From Mixophyes australis (Eukaryota; Chordata; Amphibia; Anura; Limnodynastidae): 64,000 nt of DNA. Within the stretch, counting starts at the first letter, position 1. Each line of letters opens with the position of its first letter. Shown piece after piece: positions 60,100-64,000 of this stretch. Below the pieces are notes generated by a model that saw only the letters and a program-made list of their open reading frames with translations, searched no databases and had not been told where the DNA came from. The translations under genes were made by a program, and so were the position numbers. The stretch covers positions 2,976,001 to 3,040,000 of the forward strand of contig JAVHZZ010000015.1 in NCBI GenBank assembly GCA_036250195.1, written 5' to 3'.

Positions 60100-63000
60100 T
60101 CATGATTCATGATTTATGATTCAATTCATGATTCAATTCATGTTTCATTATTAAATTCATGATTCATGATTCATGATACGATTCATGATTCATGATTCAA
60201 TTTATGATTCATGATTTGATTCATGATTCATGATCCAATTTATGATTCATGATTTGATTCATGATTCATAATTCAATTCATGATTTATGATTCATGATTC
60301 AATTCATGATTCATGATTCAATTCATGATTCATGATTCATGATTCAATTCATGATTCTATTCATGATTAATTTCATGATTAATGATTCATGATTCAATTG
60401 ATGATTCATGATTCAATTCATGATTCATGATTCAATTCATGATTCATGATTCATGATTCAATTCATGATTCTATTCATGATTAATTTCATGATTAATGAT
60501 TCATGATTCAATTGATGATTCATGATGCAATTCATGATTCATGATTCAATTCATGATTCATGATTCAATTCATGTTTCATGATTTGATTCATGATTTATG
60601 ATTCAATTCATGATTCATGATTCATGATTCAATTCATGATTCGTGATTCGACTTATGATTCATGATTCAATTCCTGATTCATGATTTATGATTCAATTCA
60701 TGATTCAATTCATGATTCATGATTCAATTCATGATTCGAGATTCATGATTCGATTCATGATTCATGATTCGATTCATGATTCATGATTCATAATTTATGA
60801 TTCGATTCATGATTCATGATTCATGATTCATGATTCATAATTCATGATTCAATTCATGATTCATGATTCGATTCATGATTCATGATTCGATTCATGATTC
60901 ATGATTCATGATTCAATTCATGATTCATAATTCATGATTCAATTCATGATTCATGATTCATGATTCATGATTCATGATTCAATTCATGATACATGATTCA
61001 ATTCATGATTCATGATTCGATTCATGATTCATGATTTATGATTCAATTCATGATTCAATTCATGATTCATGATTCGATTCATGATTCGATTCATGATTCA
61101 TGATTCATGATTCATTTCATGATTCATGATTCGATTCATGATTCATGATTCATGAATCGATTCATGATTCATGATTCATGATTCAATTCATGATTCATGA
61201 TTCGATTCATGATTCATGATTCATGATTCAATTCATGTTTCATTATTAAATTCATGATTCATGATTCATGATACGATTCATGATTCATGATTCAATTTAT
61301 GATTCATGATTTGATTCATGATTCATGATTCAATTTATGATTCATGATTTGATTCATGATTCATAATTCAATTCATGATTTATGATTCATGATTCAATTC
61401 ATGATTCATTTCATGATTCATGATTCAATTCATGATTCATGATTCATGATTCAATTCATGATTCTATTCATGATTCATTTCATGATTAATGATTCATGAT
61501 TCAATTGATGATTCATGATGCAATTCATGATTCATGATTCAATTCATGATTCATGATTCAATTCATGTTTCATGATTTGATTCATGATTCATGATTCAAT
61601 TCATGATTCATGATTCATGATTCATGATTCAATTCATGATTCATGATTCAAATCATAAATTAATTCATGATTCATGATTCAATTCATGATTTATGATTCA
61701 ATTCATGATTCATGATTCAATTCATGATTCATGATTCGATTTATGATTAATGATTTATGATTCGTTTCATGATTCATGATTCATTTCATGATTCGTGTTT
61801 CGATTCATAATTCATGATTCAATTCATGATTCATGATTCAATTCATGATTCATGATTCGATTCATTATTCATGATTCATGATTCATGATTCGATTCATGA
61901 TTCTTGATTCATTTCATGATTCATGATTCATGATTCAAATCATGATTCATGTTTTGATTCAGAATTCATGATTTGATTCATGATTCATGATTTGATTCAT
62001 AATTCATGATTCATAATTCATGAATCGATTCATGATTCATGATTCACGATTCAATTCATGATTTATGATTCAATTTATGATTCAATTCATGATTCATGAT
62101 TCAATTCAATTCATGATTCATGATTCGATTCATGATTCATGATTCAATTCATGATTTATGATTCAATTTATGATTCAATTCATGATTCATGATTCAATTC
62201 AATTCATGATTCATGATTCATGATTCAATTCATGATTCATGATTAATTTCATGATTCATGATTCGATTCATGATTCATGATTCAGGATTCATGATTCATT
62301 TCATGATTCAAGATTCATGATTCAATTCCTGATTCCTGATTTATGATTCAATTCATGATTCAATTCATGTTTCATGATTCAATTCATGATTCATGATTCA
62401 TGATTCATGATTCGATTCATGATTCATTAATCAATTCATGATTCATGATTTGATTCATGATTTATGATTCAAATCATGAATCAAGATTCATGATTCATGA
62501 TTCAATTCATGATTCATGATTCAATTTATGATTCATGATTTGATTCATGATTCATGATTCATGATTCAATTCATGATTCATTTCATGATTCAATTCATGA
62601 TTCATGATTCATGATTCAATTCATGATTCATTTCATGTTTCATGATTCATTTCATGATTCATGATTTAATTCATGATTAATGATTCATGATTCAATTCAT
62701 GATTCATGATGCAATTCATGATTCATGATTCAATTCATGATTCATGATTCATGATTCGATTCATGATTCATGATTCAATTCATGATTCATGATTCGATTC
62801 ATGATTCATGATTCAATTCATGACTTATGATTTATGATTCAATTTATCATTCAATTCATGATTCATGATTCAATTCATGATTCATGATTCATGATTCGAT
62901 TCATGATTCAATTCATGATTCATGATTCATGATTGAATTCATGATTCATGATTCATGATTCGATTCATGATTCATGATTTAAGATTCAATTCATGATTCA

Positions 63001-64000
63001 ATTCATGATTCATGATTGAATTCATGATTCATGATTCATGATTCGATTCATGATTCATGATTCAATTCATGATTCATGATTTAATTCATGATTCATGATT
63101 CAATTCATGTATCATGATTCATGATTCATGATTCATGATTTAATTCATGATTCATGATTCATGATTCATGATTTAATTCATGATTCATGATTCAATTCAT
63201 GATTCATGATTCGATTCATGATTCATGATTCATGATTCAAGATTCAATTCATGATTCATGATTCATGATTCAATTCATGATTCATGATTTGATTCATGAT
63301 TCATGATTCAATTCATGATTTATGATTTATAATTCAATTTATGATTCGATTCATGATTCATGATTCAATTCATGATTCATGATTCATGATTCGATTCATG
63401 ATTCATGATTCAATTCATGATTCATGATTCATGATTCAATTCATGATTCATGATTTATGATTCATGATTCAATTCATGATTCATGATTTATGATTCATGA
63501 TTCAATTCATGATTCATGATTCAATTCATGATTCATGATTCGATTCATGATTCATGATTCATGATTCATGATTCAATACATGATTCATGATTCGATTCAT
63601 GATTCATGATTTAATTCATGATTCATGATTTGATTCATGATTCATGATTCAATTCATGAATCATGATTCATGATTCATGATTCAATTCATAAATCATGAT
63701 TCATGATTCATGATTAAATTCATGATTCATGATGCAATTCATGATTCATGATTCAATTCATGATTCATGATTTAATTCATGTTTCATGATTCGATTCATG
63801 ATTCATGATTCAATTCATGATTCATGATTCATGATTCAATTCATGATTCATGATTCGATTCAAAATTCATGATTCATGATTCGATTCATGATTTATGATT
63901 CATGATTCAATTCATGATTCATCGTTCGATTTATGATTCATGATTTAATTCATGATTCATGATTTATGATTCAATTCATGAATTAATTCATGATTCATGA
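60100..64000 (+). repeat. 10.2-10.5-kb-spaced segmental repeat, right copy (cut by window edge)
   Basis: The tags are GATACG at 60175 and 61270, CGACTTATG at 60649, CGTGTTTCG at 61794, CAGAATTC at 61960, CATTAATC at 62425 and CATCG at 63920. They follow the same order as 49.7-53.9 kb. A private word-scale duplication lies near 62,040-62,200, where two GATTCAATTCAATTC junctions stand in place of one. The copy is still matching at base 64000, so it continues outside the window. Confidence 0.88.

Larger units (their letters stand above)
1..64000. repeat. Satellite DNA array of 7-bp and 5-bp words (GATTCAT / GATTC), filling the window
   Basis: Every stretch of the window is made of the heptamer GATTCAT and the pentamer GATTC, all in the same orientation. 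Common composites are 12, 19 and 26 bp. The pentamer is followed either by G (junction TTCGATT) or, more often, by A (TTCAATT). Frequent variants are GATTTAT, GAATCAT, GATACAT, GATTAAT and the 12-bp form with TTTCATG. There is no unique sequence, no assembly gap, no telomere repeat and no transposon. TGA falls in all three forward frames within 21 bp of pure heptamer. Its reverse complement also carries a TGA in every word, so no coding region is supported. The array begins and ends inside repeat sequence, so it extends beyond both edges. The likely setting is eukaryotic heterochromatin; the species and satellite name are not recognised. Confidence 0.98.

Noticed and set aside
35234..60660. 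CGACTTATG as a functional element
   Set aside because: It occurs six times, but every copy after the first is explained by the 1.2-, 3.0- and 10.5-kb duplications. It is useful as a tag and gives no evidence of function.
1..64000. Short open frames where 12-bp composites run together
   Set aside because: Twelve is a multiple of three, so runs of the 12-bp composite leave two forward frames open. The 7- and 19-bp words shift the frame and bring TGA into phase quickly. No start, composition or length supports a real coding sequence on either strand.
1..64000. CRISPR array
   Set aside because: Repeats are 5-7 bp with no unique spacers of constant length. Composites vary among 12, 19 and 26 bp and are all made of the same words.
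1..64000. Telomere repeat
   Set aside because: The words contain no G-run and do not match TTAGGG-, TTTAGGG- or TTAGG-type repeats.
1..64000. Human HSat2/HSat3 (ATTCC-based) satellite
   Set aside because: GATTC is close to the human pentamer by one base, but the dominant 7-bp ATTCATG word and near absence of CC/GG do not fit.
1..64000. Iteron-type replication origin or plasmid partition repeats
   Set aside because: Iterons are a few to some tens of copies next to a replication gene. Here there are thousands of words over 64 kb with no gene.
1..64000. Inverted segments or head-to-head junctions
   Set aside because: GAATC and GAATT look like the reverse-complement word, but they occur as single-base changes inside forward words. 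No run of reversed words was seen.
1..64000. EcoRI-like GAATTC words as a cloning artefact
   Set aside because: They arise from one-base changes (TTGAATTC for TTCAATTC) copied with their blocks, and no vector or adapter sequence is present.

Overview
The whole 64-kb window is one uninterrupted satellite DNA array. I find no gene, RNA gene, transposon, CRISPR array, origin or unique sequence. It runs off both ends, so the true array is longer. The array is written with two short words in one head-to-tail orientation: a heptamer GATTCAT (equally ATTCATG or TGATTCA) and a pentamer GATTC. They combine mostly as 12-bp (7+5), 19-bp (7+7+5) and 26-bp (7+7+7+5) composites. Most other variation is single substitutions in these words, such as GATTTAT, GATACAT, GAATCAT, GATTAAT and GATGC. 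From the word composition the DNA is about three-quarters A+T.

An array this long and pure, with nested multi-kilobase duplications, points to constitutive heterochromatin of a eukaryote (pericentromere, subtelomere, sex chromosome or B chromosome). I do not recognise the heptamer as a named satellite and cannot name the organism. The logic resembles the human HSat2/3 pentamer satellites or the 7-bp satellites of the Drosophila virilis group, but the words differ from both. CpG, CpA, TpG and TpA all occur at the same word junction, which hints at a genome that methylates CpG.

Rare variant words act as tags that show the large-scale layout. (1) About 0-24 kb: a roughly 0.55-kb tagged module (tags GTATC, GAGTC, CAACTC) appears eight times. 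It sits inside 2.1-2.3-kb repeats, and 11.2-15.9 kb is repeated at 17.3-22.0 kb with a constant 6,090-bp offset. Smaller tandem duplications of 38, 90, 242, about 500 and 948 bp sit inside. (2) About 24-33 kb: different tags, including a 2.8-3.0-kb repeat seen twice. (3) About 33-46 kb: a 4.9-5.7-kb repeat seen about three times. (4) About 45-51 kb: a 3,048-bp tandem pair. (5) About 49.7-54 kb is repeated at 60.1-64 kb with a 10.2-10.5-kb offset that continues past the window edge. Between them, 53.5-59.4 kb holds 0.26-1.56-kb local repeats.

Nothing works together as genes here. The biology of interest is structural: near-palindromic words able to pair with themselves with one T-T mismatch per word, dense pseudo-AP-1 heptads with scattered perfect sites, and a record of unequal exchange. 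All coordinates come from reading by eye. Tag positions were counted base by base; block edges marked approximate are not exact.
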